In this document: positions 15,605-25,034 of the stretch, in pieces
Layout of the letters: each line of letters begins with the position of its first letter
How positions within the stretch are numbered: position 1 is the stretch's first letter
Source: Saprospiraceae bacterium
Lineage (GTDB): Bacteria > Bacteroidota > Bacteroidia > Chitinophagales > Saprospiraceae
Direction: 5' to 3'
DNA: 43,314 bases
NCBI GenBank assembly: GCA_016787545.1
Contig: JAEUUS010000072.1
Coordinates: 1-43,314 of the forward strand
Notes under the pieces: model-generated
The model's database searches: none
The model's input: the letters and a program-made list of their open reading frames with translations, nothing else
What the model was told of the DNA's origin: nothing
Position numbers and translations under genes: made by a program

Positions 15605-18409
15605 TTAAGCAGCCAATACTTCGTTTAGTTCAACAATCAATTCCTCCGTTTGCGCGCCAAACAGTTGGTACAGCTTTCCCAGGCCGCCTGCGGCATTGAA
15701 GGGGCTGAGGTCCAGGTCCTCGCGGTCGAGGTGGAAAGAGGTGGCCACAAAATCCTTGATCATGCGCAGCCATTGCATTTGTTCTTCGCTGAACTTCACG
15801 GCGCCGGCCTGTTTGCGGAACACCCATTCCTGGAAGTTTTTGTCCACGGTTTTATCGTAGGCCGTCAGGGTTTCGTCGTTGCCCAGCAGTCGGCGTATCA
15901 GGGATACCAGGGCCATGAGCTCATTTTTGGGCTGGCCGTTGGCTTTTTCTAATTGCTCCCACGCGCGCCACACATGCAGAGGCGCGAGGGTGGGTTTGCT
16001 GTTTTTGAGGGTTTCGGCCAGGTCCTTGATCATTTTGAAACTCAGATCGCGGCGCTGATAGGGTTGGCCGTAAAAGATTTGCAGGGCGGTGATCTCGGTT
16101 TTGTGCGCTTCTATCCAGTCGCGGAACTCGTTCACCAGCACTTCCGCCCCGGCCTTGTTGTCTTTCACCCAGCCTATGTCCACAATCTCGTCGGGATTAA
16201 TGTGGTCAATGATCTGATCGTATTTTCTGCGCACTTCTATCACAAAATCGCGCAGTTCCGGGCGGTGGAATACGGCCACGGCTTGTTCGAGCAAGGCGGC
16301 ATGTTGTTGGTTCATCGCCGTTTGCAGGGCCTCCGGAGCTGCGCCGGGCATGGATTGGGCTACTTCCAGGCGCAGGTTTTCCACGGTGTCGGGGTCGTGC
16401 GCGTTCAGCAGTTCCCGCACCACCTGCGGGATGGTTTTGCCCTGTGCGTGTTCGGCAAAGGTGCTTTTCTCCCGGGCATTGATCTGTTTATCCAGCCGGA
16501 TGAGGCGGTTGGCCAGGGTGCTAAGCAGGTCTTCGTCGGTATTGCCCATGGCCACAGCTTCCAGCACTTCCTTGAGCGAGGCGCCGGGTTTCTTTTCCAG
16601 CGGCCGGCTGTCGGTTTTCTGGCTTTTTTCCACCCCGATGGCGTCTATGATCACAAAATGATCCTTGGTGTATTTGGCGGCCGGGGTGCCGCTGGTGCGC
16701 AGTTCTTCCAGGCTGCAGGTGCGGGTGCCGCGGCCTTTCATTTGTTCGTAATAACTGCGGCTTTTCACATCGCGCATAAACAACAGCACCTCCAGCGGAC
16801 GAATATCGGTGCCCGTGGCAATCATATCTACCGTGACGGCCACCCGGGGGTAATACCCGGTGCGGAACTGCTGCAGCACCGATTTGGGGTCTTCCTCGCT
16901 GCGGTACGTGATCTTTTTACAGAACTGGTTGCCCTCGGCAAATTCATCCCGAATGATCTGGATAATATCGTCGGCGTGACTGTCGCTTTTGGCAAAAACC
17001 AGCATTTTGGGCACTTCAAAAGCCCCGTCCGTACCGGTTCTGTCCGGGAACATAACTGGTAACTGCTCTCGTACCGCCTTGACAATCAATCGAATTTGAT
17101 TGATGTTCACCACATCGTTGTCAAGTTGTTTGGCCGAGTATTCCAGGTTCTCGTCGAGCGTGTTCCAGAATTGCTTCCGGGTCAGTTTTTCGCGCGTGCC
17201 TATATACTCACCCAATGCCAGAGAGGCCCCTTCCCTGGTAATTTTGGTCACGATTTCAAATACATTGTACGGCACCAGCACCCCGTCTTCCACGGCTTTT
17301 CGGTAACCGTAATCGCACACCAGATTCTGGTTGAAATAGCCAAACGTCCGGTTATCCGGAGTAGCCGTCAGTCCGATCTGGAAGGCGTCGAAATAATCCA
17401 GCACCTGTTTCCAGAGGTTGTAAATGCTGCGGTGGCACTCGTCTATGACTATAAAATCAAAAAACTCCGGGGGTGTGCGCTCGTTGTACACCACCGGGAG
17501 CGGCTCCTTGGGCAGCCACTTTTCGTTGGGGTTTTCTTCCTCGTTGCGCTCATCGAGTTCTTCACCCTTTAGAATGGAGTACAGGCGTTGGATGGTGCTG
17601 ATATACACCTGGCTATCGCCCGGAATAAAGGAACTGCTCAGGCGGGTCACACCATAGAGTTCGGGGAAGAGTCGGTTGTCGTCCTGCGGTTCAAAACGTC
17701 GGAATTCCTGTTCAGCCTGTTCGCCGAGGTTTTTGGTATCCACCAGAAAAAGCACCCTTTTGGCCTTGGCGAATTTGAGCAGGCGGTAAATAAAGGTAAT
17801 GGCGGTAAAGGTCTTGCCGGAGCCCGTAGCCATCTGGATCAGGGCTTTGGGACGGTTTTCGCGGAACGACTGCTCCAGGTTGGTAATGGCGGTCACCTGG
17901 CAATCCCTCAGAACCCCCTCCCAGCCTCCCCCGCTAGGGGAGGAGTTCAGGGGTGGAATATCGAAAAATCGGGCGCGCAGGGTTTTCTCCTCTTTAACCC
18001 ACTTCTGGAAGGTCTCCGGTCGGTGGAAGCTGAAAACCGGTCGGGAGCGCGGCTTGGGGTCGTGATAATCCGTGAAACGCGTCAATTCGCCTGTGCTTTC
18101 GTACACGAAGCGGAGCGGGTCGTTGTTCAGGTGTTTGAGTTTGGCGCTGGCGTATTCGGTGGATTGTTCTTCCACGGTGGTGAGTCGCACGCCTTCTTCC
18201 GGTCGTTTGGCTTCAATGAGCCCGACAGGTTTTTTATCTACAAACAGCACATAGTCGGCCCGGCCCACATTGGTCAGGTATTCCCGCACGGCAACGCCGA
18301 GGCTGGCGCTGAGGTTTACTTTGTTTTTGTCTTGAATGACCCAGCCGCATTCGATCAATTGTGCATCAATTTGATCGCGGGCGAGTTGTTCCGGGTTTTG
18401 GTTGGGCAT
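15605..18409 (-). CDS. hsdR: Type I restriction endonuclease/translocase subunit
   Basis: HsdR is the motor and nuclease of the type I complex: it pulls unmodified DNA and cuts it at a distance. In this 934-residue protein the N-terminal PD-(D/E)xK nuclease has Asp52 (RADYVLF) and Glu66-x-Lys68 (LIEAKRP). The helicase motor has Walker A MATGSGKT (193-200), DECH at 323-326 and TATP at 348-351. Residues 535-560 contain IATGTDIRPLEVLLFMRDV and the arginine-finger region MKGRGTR. The C terminus (from about 800) is the HsdM-binding helical domain. Residues ~152-167 (PPLNSSPSGGGWEGV) are an unusual Gly/Ser/Pro insertion between nuclease and motor, coded by a GC-rich inverted repeat, in frame. It is the first gene of the cluster; no consensus promoter was found upstream. 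Confidence 0.96.
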   Translation of the reverse strand: MPNQNPEQLARDQIDAQLIECGWVIQDKNKVNLSASLGVAVREYLTNVGRADYVLFVDKKPVGLIEAKRPEEGVRLTTVEEQSTEYASAKLKHLNNDPLRFVYESTGELTRFTDYHDPKPRSRPVFSFHRPETFQKWVKEEKTLRARFFDIPPLNSSPSGGGWEGVLRDCQVTAITNLEQSFRENRPKALIQMATGSGKTFTAITFIYRLLKFAKAKRVLFLVDTKNLGEQAEQEFRRFEPQDDNRLFPELYGVTRLSSSFIPGDSQVYISTIQRLYSILKGEELDERNEEENPNEKWLPKEPLPVVYNERTPPEFFDFIVIDECHRSIYNLWKQVLDYFDAFQIGLTATPDNRTFGYFNQNLVCDYGYRKAVEDGVLVPYNVFEIVTKITREGASLALGEYIGTREKLTRKQFWNTLDENLEYSAKQLDNDVVNINQIRLIVKAVREQLPVMFPDRTGTDGAFEVPKMLVFAKSDSHADDIIQIIRDEFAEGNQFCKKITYRSEEDPKSVLQQFRTGYYPRVAVTVDMIATGTDIRPLEVLLFMRDVKSRSYYEQMKGRGTRTCSLEELRTSGTPAAKYTKDHFVIIDAIGVEKSQKTDSRPLEKKPGASLKEVLEAVAMGNTDEDLLSTLANRLIRLDKQINAREKSTFAEHAQGKTIPQVVRELLNAHDPDTVENLRLEVAQSMPGAAPEALQTAMNQQHAALLEQAVAVFHRPELRDFVIEVRRKYDQIIDHINPDEIVDIGWVKDNKAGAEVLVNEFRDWIEAHKTEITALQIFYGQPYQRRDLSFKMIKDLAETLKNSKPTLAPLHVWRAWEQLEKANGQPKNELMALVSLIRRLLGNDETLTAYDKTVDKNFQEWVFRKQAGAVKFSEEQMQWLRMIKDFVATSFHLDREDLDLSPFNAAGGLGKLYQLFGAQTEELIVELNEVLAA
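17906..17958 (-). repeat. In-frame GC-rich palindromic repeat inside hsdR
   Basis: A CCTCCCC...GGGGAGG inverted repeat flanked by CCCCTCCC and GGGGTGG runs inside hsdR and codes for a Pro/Ser/Gly-rich loop. Other GC-rich elements of the same style occur at 25870-25915 and 42361-42520. The open frame is kept across it. Confidence 0.6.
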
Positions 18410-18663
18410 GGATTAGGGTGGGTGTTTTGGTGGTGGAAGGATAATGGTTTAACCAGAGGGCTTGATGAGATTTTGGTATATTTATATGGCTTAGGATATC
18501 AACTGATTAATAGTGGGGCAATAATACCCACTTTCCCACTTTTGGCAAAATGGAATTTTGTATTTATCTTGTTTTGGCGCCTTGGCGGTATGGATGTGGA
18601 CTTTCATCCTTTTTCATAGACTATCAGCCCTTCTCTCAAACCCTTTCCTGAATTAGCTGTTCA

Positions 18664-18671
18664 TATCTTTG
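18664..18671 (+). promoter_or_regulatory. Candidate Bacteroidota -7 box for the zinc-ribbon gene
   Basis: TATCTTTG matches TAnnTTTG exactly, 34 nt before the ATG at 18705, giving a short leader. No clear -33 box was seen. Confidence 0.5.
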
Positions 18672-18704
18672 CCCCAAAGAATAACCCACCCACCACCACA
18701 CACC

Positions 18705-19013
18705 ATGAACTGTCCTAAATGCAACGTCCTGCTGGCCATTTCTGATCGCCAGGGAATTGAAATTGATTACTGTCCCCAGTGCCGCGGCGTTTGGCTCGAT
18801 CGCGGTGAACTGGATAAAATCATCGAACGCACCAACCAGCAGTTTGCCCAGTATAAAGGCGGCCATCACGATGATGACGACGACGACCGCTACCGCCGTG
18901 AACACAAGCAACACAGCAGCGATCGGCCGTTCGGGGATCACGACCGCGACCGCGGCGGCTACCGCAAACCGCACAAGAAATCCATCTGGGGAGATCTGTT
19001 TGACCTGGATTGA
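18705..19013 (+). CDS. TFIIB-type zinc-ribbon protein
   Basis: This 102-residue protein starts with MNCPKCNVLL, followed by DYCPQCRGVWLDRGELDKII. The two CxxC pairs (Cys3/Cys6 and about Cys24/Cys27) plus the WLDRGEL motif are the zf-TFIIB family hallmark (PF13453). This zinc-binding module is found in small bacterial proteins of unclear role. From residue 50 on the chain is extremely rich in His, Asp, Arg and Lys (GGHHDDDDDD, then HDRDRGGYRKPHKKS) and probably unstructured. The His/Asp run could bind metal. It is a single-gene unit with its own -7 box and a strong terminator 20 nt after the stop. The frame extends 12 codons upstream, but that part lies in the leader; the CPKC motif follows the chosen ATG directly. 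Confidence 0.85.
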   Translation: MNCPKCNVLLAISDRQGIEIDYCPQCRGVWLDRGELDKIIERTNQQFAQYKGGHHDDDDDDRYRREHKQHSSDRPFGDHDRDRGGYRKPHKKSIWGDLFDLD

Positions 19014-19033
19014 GGCCTCGGCCTTAGGTTGGC

Positions 19034-19100
19034 GCAACAAGCAAAGCCTGCGCTCTTCTTCCGCTTCGGGCGGGTAGGGGAGCGCAGGCTTTTTTGTTGC
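19034..19100 (+). terminator. Strong Rho-independent terminator after the zinc-ribbon gene
   Basis: A perfect 12-bp stem (AAGCCTGCGCTC at 19044-19055 with its complement at 19080-19091) is followed by a T-run. Outer arms GCAACAA/TTGTTGC extend the pairing. It begins about 20 nt after the stop codon. Confidence 0.9.
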
Positions 19101-19305
19101 AGGGTACAACGAAATATTTTACCGGGCCACTTACTCCAAAGCTGCCACCAAAACCCGGGAGGATTGTTATTGACCATAATCACATGAGCGCATGACCCCG
19201 CTCATTGTGATCAGTAAATTATATATTAAAACTTTATACATGAGATTCCAGAGTCAATTTCTGGTTTGGTCATAAAATTTTATAACCTTTTAGATTTTCA
19301 AAAAT

Positions 19306-22014
19306 ATGAAAAGCTCAGTATTCATGTTGCTTTTAGCACTTTCCTGCTTTTCAGTGAAAAGTCAGGTTACTTATCTTGATTCCAGTTTCAATGCCACAGG
19401 AATACTTACAGCTAATCCAGAGTGTGGGGAGGATATTGTTGGCGCCATACTTATCCGCCCAAACGGCAAAAACCTGGTTGTTGGCTATTCCTATTTTGCC
19501 TCTAAAACTCCGCCGGAAACCCATAAGTACATTTCGGTGGTGCAGTTTGACATCAATGGGAAGCCTGACCCAACCTTTGGCCAAGAGGGTGTGGTTGTAT
19601 TGGATCAACTGGCAGTAGATGTCGATGGGGTGAATGCTGCGCTTCAGCCAGACGGGAATTTGCTTATCCTGGGCCGGTATTCAGCCAATGGAGACAACCT
19701 TATCCATTTTTTGGTGCGTTTGAAGGAAGATGGGACATTAGACACGAATTTTGGGCAAATGGGTATAGCCAGTCATCTTGATACCACCCTGAACGTATTA
19801 GTAACAGATGTTGTAATACCTCCTGATGGAAGCATCGTTGTTGGAGGTTTTACAGAGGCTGCTATCCCACAAATGTTTTTGATGAAGTTTCACCAGGATG
19901 GACTCGTAGATAGTTCCTTTGGGGTGAATGGGGTGGTTTTGAGTGATCAAATGATAGGATCGTATGCTTTGGCCGTTAGTCAGGAAGGATGGATATACGC
20001 CGGAGGCGCAACAGATAGTTATATTCCAGTATTGATGCGATTTTTACCAGACGGTGAACCGGATGTAGGTTTTGGCACAAATGGCATTGTACTATTTCCG
20101 GAAAGCGGTGTAGTAGAACAGTCAATTGTCCAACCGGATGGCAGGATAATTGTAACCGGCGGAGCAAATAATTTTATATTCAGGTTGATGCCGGATGGTT
20201 CCTACGACCCTAATTTTGATGATATTGATATACTGAATGATTCAGATTTGATAGGCATTGCACTTCAGGCCGACGGCTCCATTATAGGTGGATTGCTTAG
20301 AGATTTTTTTAACCTAACTACCTTTAGGTATTGGCCAAGCGGACAATTTGATTCCGATTACGGCCATACAAAAGAACTTGATTTTCTTGTGTTCGGGTTT
20401 TCAGTACTTTCCGATGGAAAATTCCTTTTAACTCCTTGGTATCCCGACGAATTCGGATTTATTGATTTAAGTCTTGTTCGTCTTACTGAATCCTTGGAAA
20501 TGGATCTGTTTTATGGTCAGAATGGGTTTGCTGTTCAAAACATTGGAACCAACTATTCTGAAATCAGCTCTGTTTTGGTGGACGACCAAAACCGGATACT
20601 GTTTGTAGGGAGTACTGGCTATACCCAATACGATACAGATCCCCCATATGTGAATAGTGCAGGTTTTGTGGGGCGTGTTCAGGCCAATGGTGTGCGGGAT
20701 TCAACTTTTTGGCAAAAAGGATTAAAAGGATTACCTAATGCAGATGTCATTATGAATTTAATTTCCAGGCAATCGGACGGCAAGATCATTTTAGCCGGCA
20801 GCTCCAGTGAATATGGGAATCTGATTGTGGTGAACAGAATATTACAAAATGGCGGTTTTGATCCCGAATTTGGAGAGCCATTCAGTCCCGGTTTCTCCTA
20901 TTGTGAGCTGTCGAACTTAGGTATAATAGAAACGCAGGCAAGGGCCGTTGCTGTTGGTCCGGATAACGATATTCTTGTCATGTGTCGGGTAGTTGATCAA
21001 AATCAGCTGCAAAAAATAGCCATTATACGCTTCGATTCTACGGGAATACTGGATGCATCATTTGGTTTTAACGGAGTTGTATTGAGTTCAGGAACAATCA
21101 TTCCCGGAGATTTTGAATTGAGCGCTGGATTAATTCAGCCGGATGGCAAGATTCTTTTAGGGGGTACTTATGGGGCAATAACCAATATGTTTCTGTTGCG
21201 TTTTTTGCCAGATGGCACATTAGACAACTCTTTTAGCAGCGATGGGCGTGTTTTCAAGCCTTTTTCTGGATCCTTCTATCATTTAAATGGCTTGGCATTA
21301 GCGCCGGATGGAGGTATATTGCTTGCGGGTAGTCAGGGTATATTATCCAATAGTAATATCATAGTTGGCCGGTTAAATCCGGATGGTTCCCAAGATATTA
21401 CTTTCAATGTGGATGGTTTGAGCGTGGTTAATATCGGAGCCGTAGAGTATGGAAGTGCCGTTGCTGTACAGGGTGATGGTAAAATAGTTGCTGCCGGCAC
21501 GAGTGCAGGTTCGGTTTCAGCAGAAAATAACGATCCGGTATTCATTCGATTCCTTTCTGACGGGAATTTGGATACAAGTTTTGCCGGAACAGGATATGTG
21601 GTAACCAACCTGCCGGGCGATAACGCAATAAAATCCATTGCCGTTCAGGCTAATGGAAATTATCTGGCGGCTGGTTATTCCAACAATGATTATCTATTGA
21701 TTCGATATGTAAGCAAGTTGAATGTTGGGCTTATAGAACCATCTTCAGCTCAGGTTGAAATGCTTGTTTATCCGAATCCGGTTAAAGCGTTTGTTACGGT
21801 TTCCTACACGTTGCAAAATCCATCAAATGTATCCATTGCATTGCTGGATATTCAGGGCAAACACCGCCATTCCTTTTTATGGCAAGAAAAGCGTCAGGAA
21901 GGGGAGCAAACAGAAATCATCAACATCCCACCAACACTTTCTCCCGGGGTGTATTTATTGCGAATACAAACGGAATATGGGAGTAAAACCGTAAGGGTAC
22001 TGATTGCGGAATAA
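19306..22014 (+). CDS. Secreted delta-60 repeat beta-propeller protein with T9SS sorting domain
   Basis: A signal peptide (residues 1-20, ending near VKSQ) is followed by about 800 residues of repeats of the form PDGkIl-G ... R---DG-lD-sFG--G. These are delta-60 repeats (DUF5122 family), expected to fold as beta-propeller blades. Examples read RLKEDGTLDTNFGQMG and RFLPDGTLDNSFSSDG. The last ~80 residues, starting MLVYPNPVKAFVTVSY and containing LLDIQGK and SPGVYLLRIQT, form a type IX secretion C-terminal sorting domain. This predicts export through the outer membrane and release or anchoring at the surface. The natural ligand is unknown; no catalytic motif was seen. It appears to stand alone, with about 290 nt to the upstream gene. 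Confidence 0.88.
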   Translation: MKSSVFMLLLALSCFSVKSQVTYLDSSFNATGILTANPECGEDIVGAILIRPNGKNLVVGYSYFASKTPPETHKYISVVQFDINGKPDPTFGQEGVVVLDQLAVDVDGVNAALQPDGNLLILGRYSANGDNLIHFLVRLKEDGTLDTNFGQMGIASHLDTTLNVLVTDVVIPPDGSIVVGGFTEAAIPQMFLMKFHQDGLVDSSFGVNGVVLSDQMIGSYALAVSQEGWIYAGGATDSYIPVLMRFLPDGEPDVGFGTNGIVLFPESGVVEQSIVQPDGRIIVTGGANNFIFRLMPDGSYDPNFDDIDILNDSDLIGIALQADGSIIGGLLRDFFNLTTFRYWPSGQFDSDYGHTKELDFLVFGFSVLSDGKFLLTPWYPDEFGFIDLSLVRLTESLEMDLFYGQNGFAVQNIGTNYSEISSVLVDDQNRILFVGSTGYTQYDTDPPYVNSAGFVGRVQANGVRDSTFWQKGLKGLPNADVIMNLISRQSDGKIILAGSSSEYGNLIVVNRILQNGGFDPEFGEPFSPGFSYCELSNLGIIETQARAVAVGPDNDILVMCRVVDQNQLQKIAIIRFDSTGILDASFGFNGVVLSSGTIIPGDFELSAGLIQPDGKILLGGTYGAITNMFLLRFLPDGTLDNSFSSDGRVFKPFSGSFYHLNGLALAPDGGILLAGSQGILSNSNIIVGRLNPDGSQDITFNVDGLSVVNIGAVEYGSAVAVQGDGKIVAAGTSAGSVSAENNDPVFIRFLSDGNLDTSFAGTGYVVTNLPGDNAIKSIAVQANGNYLAAGYSNNDYLLIRYVSKLNVGLIEPSSAQVEMLVYPNPVKAFVTVSYTLQNPSNVSIALLDIQGKHRHSFLWQEKRQEGEQTEIINIPPTLSPGVYLLRIQTEYGSKTVRVLIAE

Positions 22015-22227
22015 CCTGTTTCACCGGGTGCAGCGTGCACACGGAATTATGGCAGCATAACCAGGCTTGCTTCAGAATAGATTTACCCAGGTTGTAAACT
22101 TATTCTGGAGCAATGCCGCTATGCATTTCGAAGAACTGAAATCGGTTCTTTTTATGTTGATTTTTGATCATTATCGGGCTTCTGCTTTCAAACCATGTGG
22201 GCAGTAAGTCTGTTAGATACTCAACCA

Positions 22228-22974
22228 ATGAAAAATCTGAGTTATTTATTCGCCCTGGCGCTGGTCTTCACCGCCTGTAAGAAAGAAGAGGAACAGCCGA
22301 AAATGCCCGTGATAAGTGGCAAGGTAGTGGATATACAGACACAAAAAGGTGTGCCTGGCGTAGAAGTTAAGGTAGTGGATTTTTGGACTGACGGGTGGAA
22401 TTACTCCGTGCCCATCACCGGGAGTACAACTACAGATACTTTGGGGAATTTTACGGTTCATTACACAGTGAAGGATCAACATGATGACCGAATCCTAAAA
22501 TTAGGAAAAATACCTTTAAAGTATCAACGTGGCGCTAGAATCAATGAAGAAAATGAATATTGTGTCACATACGATTTGTTTAATGACCCATATGAATTGT
22601 TTGGAGGATACCGGTTGGAAGATGAAGGGACTTACACCATCGAACTTATGCCCATTACCTTCGCTTATATGGTAACACCGGCTATTCCATCCGCCTGGCT
22701 TGCCGACTCCATTGAGCTGATAACCTGGGACTGGATTAATCCATTGGATGATTATACGTTTGGGTCGCATTGTTCGGATAATTATGCAAAAACAACCTTT
22801 GCACTCAAAGATAATGTAAACTGGACTGCCTTGAACAAGCCTTGTCCTTTGAAGATTGGTAATACTGTTACCATTCAGTATAAAATCTATAATGGTAATA
22901 CCATCAGAAAATCTCAGCAATTTCAGGTAACCTGTGCCTTTGCTGATACCACAGCGATTAACTTCCCGTTCTGA
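22228..22974 (+). CDS. Lipoprotein with carboxypeptidase-regulatory-like domain
   Basis: The 248-residue product starts with MKNLSYLFALALVFTACKKE, a signal peptide with lipobox FTAC, so Cys17 should be lipidated. Residues 30-100 (ISGKVVDIQTQKGVPGVEVKVVD and a DTLGNFTVHY strand) match the carboxypeptidase-regulatory-like (CarboxypepD_reg) beta-sandwich, a common surface domain in Bacteroidota. The rest is beta-rich with no recognised family. An upstream ATG (22195) would add 11 residues that spoil the signal peptide, so I used the ATG at 22228. The basic residues after Cys (KKEEE) do not decide inner or outer membrane placement. Role unknown. The next gene starts about 60 nt downstream in the same direction and may share the transcript. 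Confidence 0.75.
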   Translation: MKNLSYLFALALVFTACKKEEEQPKMPVISGKVVDIQTQKGVPGVEVKVVDFWTDGWNYSVPITGSTTTDTLGNFTVHYTVKDQHDDRILKLGKIPLKYQRGARINEENEYCVTYDLFNDPYELFGGYRLEDEGTYTIELMPITFAYMVTPAIPSAWLADSIELITWDWINPLDDYTFGSHCSDNYAKTTFALKDNVNWTALNKPCPLKIGNTVTIQYKIYNGNTIRKSQQFQVTCAFADTTAINFPF

Positions 22975-23035
22975 CCGGAATACCGCAGGAATACTTCCTA
23001 TCATTGATCATAAGGCCTTTAACCTTGCTTTTTGT

Positions 23036-23830
23036 ATGAAAACTTTTCAATGGACCAACCTAATCGGTATACTCTGCATCCTGTTTGGCGCTGAAAGTAT
23101 TCTGAGTGTTGTCGTCATAATGATCATAACGGATGGTGCTATGCTCCCTGGTGTTTTTCAGTCGTCCAACACATCGGGTCCAAATCCGGTGTGGCTGAGC
23201 ATCATGAATATTTTTAGCCAGTTGATCAGCCCCATGTTTCTGGTGGCAGGTATTATTTTCTTGAAAAGGAAATCCTACGCTATTCCATTGATGTACATCA
23301 TTTTGACGCTTAGTGTGTTTTCCCGTTTTGCTTCGATATTTATCATGGCATCTCAACCTGGAAGCGAATTTCCGTGGAAGGCATTGAATATTTTTACAAT
23401 GATCGGCCCTGTCATAGATGTACTGTTATTCATTATTGTATACCGTATAAGCAAATATTATTTCGTAGATCCGGATAAGGAGGTCTACTTCTGGAATACG
23501 GGTCAATTGGGGCAGCCGGTCCTGAAAAGGCTCTCTGTCAGCGGATTGGTGGTATTGTTGATCCCGCTTTCACTTTTCTTATTGTGGGAATATGTAGCGT
23601 TCAAGGATTTGGGTTATCCGGAAAGTAGTGAAGAGTACCGGCGGTATTTGCCCTCTTTCCTGCAAGCACGTTTTGCTGGCAATTATCTGGGTGTTTTCTG
23701 TAGCATTCTGGCTTTTATTTTCAGTTCTATGGGCTTAAAACTCCAGGAAAAGGGTTGGCGCCGCTTGAATACTACGGTGTTAATCCTGGGGATACTGTTT
23801 CTGGCTATCAATTTGTGGTCGATGATGTAA
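23036..23830 (+). CDS. Multi-pass membrane protein, unknown function
   Basis: This 264-residue protein has about seven hydrophobic segments, including one at the N terminus (NLIGILCILFGAESILSVVV) and one at the C terminus (TTVLILGILFLAINLWS). No catalytic motif or family was recognised. I took the ATG at 23036; the frame is open back to 22934, overlapping the lipoprotein gene, but that extension is hydrophilic and untypical. It is convergent with the NRAMP-like gene, with 16 nt between stops. Confidence 0.6.
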   Translation: MKTFQWTNLIGILCILFGAESILSVVVIMIITDGAMLPGVFQSSNTSGPNPVWLSIMNIFSQLISPMFLVAGIIFLKRKSYAIPLMYIILTLSVFSRFASIFIMASQPGSEFPWKALNIFTMIGPVIDVLLFIIVYRISKYYFVDPDKEVYFWNTGQLGQPVLKRLSVSGLVVLLIPLSLFLLWEYVAFKDLGYPESSEEYRRYLPSFLQARFAGNYLGVFCSILAFIFSSMGLKLQEKGWRRLNTTVLILGILFLAINLWSMM

Positions 23831-23846
23831 GGCGGGTAAAACGCCA

Positions 23847-25031
23847 TCACCACAATTTCCCCAACTCCATCACCAGCGTCCAGCCTCCAAGTGCCAGCAT
23901 CGCCAGGGCTGCCAGGGCTCCCGCGAGCAGGTAGGCGCGCGGGTGGGTGTAGGCGCCCATGATCCGTTTTTTACCGGCTGCAATCAATAAAATACCCAGC
24001 GAAAAGGCCAGGATAAACCCGTTGAAGGCCCCGGCAAAAATGAGCACTTTAACCGGCTTGCCAAACAAGGCAAACAACAGGGTGGCTGCCACAATAAAAC
24101 CAATGATGGCATAGGATTTCCGCTGCACAAACCATGGGTGCAGGTTTTGGGCAAAGGAAATGGAGGTAAACGAAGCGCCCACTACTGAGGTCACCGCCGC
24201 ACACCAAAGTACCACGCCAAAAATCCGGTAACCCCAATCGCCCGCTGCCAGCTGAAACACCGAAGCGGCCGGATTGCCCGCATCCAGTATGCCGCCCTTC
24301 GCTACCACGCCCAGCGCAGCCAGAAACAGTAATATGCGCATCAGGGAGGCCAGTCCAATAGCCGTAGCGGCACTTCGGTCTACTTGAGGAGTGTTTTCCG
24401 GCCCGCTCAAACCGGCTTCAAGCAGTCGGTGTGCGCCTGCGAAGGTGATGTAGCCTCCTACCGTGCCTCCCACAATGGTCACAATAGCCATTATATCTAT
24501 GCGGTCTGGCACAAAGGTTTTGTACACCGCCTCAGCCAGCGGAGGTTGCGAGGTGAAGGCCACAAAAAGGGTCATTGCAATCATCACAAATCCCAGTATT
24601 TGGGCAAACCGGTCCATGGCCGCGCCGGCATCTTTTCGTAAAAACAGCAGGATACTGATGCCCGCGCTGATACAGGCGCCGGTGCTTACATCCAGCCCGA
24701 ACAATACCTGCAACCCGAGCCCGCAACCTGCCACATTACCGATGTTGAACACCAGTCCGCCGGTAATAATCAGGAACGACAAAAAGTGGCCCAGCCCGGG
24801 CAGGAGGGCATTGGCTATGTCTTGCGCCGGCATTTGTGCCACCGAAATAATACGCCAGATATTGAGCTGCGCAATCAGATCCACCACGATGGAAATCAGG
24901 ATGGCAAAGCCAAAACTGGCCAGCAGTTTGGACGTAAAAACGGCCGTGGAGGTCAAAAAACCGGGTCCAATAGCCGAAGTGGCCATCAAAAACGCGGCGC
25001 CCATCAATACAGAACTCAGGCTGGAACGCAT
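23847..25031 (-). CDS. NRAMP-family transporter of the 5-oxoproline locus (YcsG-like)
   Basis: The 394-residue protein has the ~11-helix NRAMP/LeuT-like plan, with the first helix carrying ATSAIGPGFLTST at residues 17-29. Classical metal-transporting NRAMPs have DPGN in helix 1 and MPH in helix 6. Here helix 1 reads AIGPGF, and the helix-6 region (residues 188-203, GGTVGGYITFAGAH) has no MPH. That argues against divalent-metal transport. Bacillus subtilis ycsG is a similar NRAMP-like gene next to 5-oxoprolinase genes, so uptake of 5-oxoproline or a related amino acid is plausible but unproven. It starts 3 nt after the pxpA stop, so the two are one operon. Confidence 0.8.
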   Translation of the reverse strand: MRSSLSSVLMGAAFLMATSAIGPGFLTSTAVFTSKLLASFGFAILISIVVDLIAQLNIWRIISVAQMPAQDIANALLPGLGHFLSFLIITGGLVFNIGNVAGCGLGLQVLFGLDVSTGACISAGISILLFLRKDAGAAMDRFAQILGFVMIAMTLFVAFTSQPPLAEAVYKTFVPDRIDIMAIVTIVGGTVGGYITFAGAHRLLEAGLSGPENTPQVDRSAATAIGLASLMRILLFLAALGVVAKGGILDAGNPAASVFQLAAGDWGYRIFGVVLWCAAVTSVVGASFTSISFAQNLHPWFVQRKSYAIIGFIVAATLLFALFGKPVKVLIFAGAFNGFILAFSLGILLIAAGKKRIMGAYTHPRAYLLAGALAALAMLALGGWTLVMELGKLW

Positions 25032-25034
25032 GAT

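Noticed and set aside
15953-17062. 369-codon frame opposite hsdR
   Set aside because: Antisense of the HsdR C-terminal half; long only because of GC-rich codon use.
17588-18619. 343-codon frame opposite the hsdR start
   Set aside because: Antisense shadow across the nuclease domain of hsdR.
22131-22155. Weak hairpin AAGAAC/GTTCTT with T-run after the delta-60 gene
   Set aside because: Only 6 bp of stem and over 110 nt from the stop; too weak to call a terminator.
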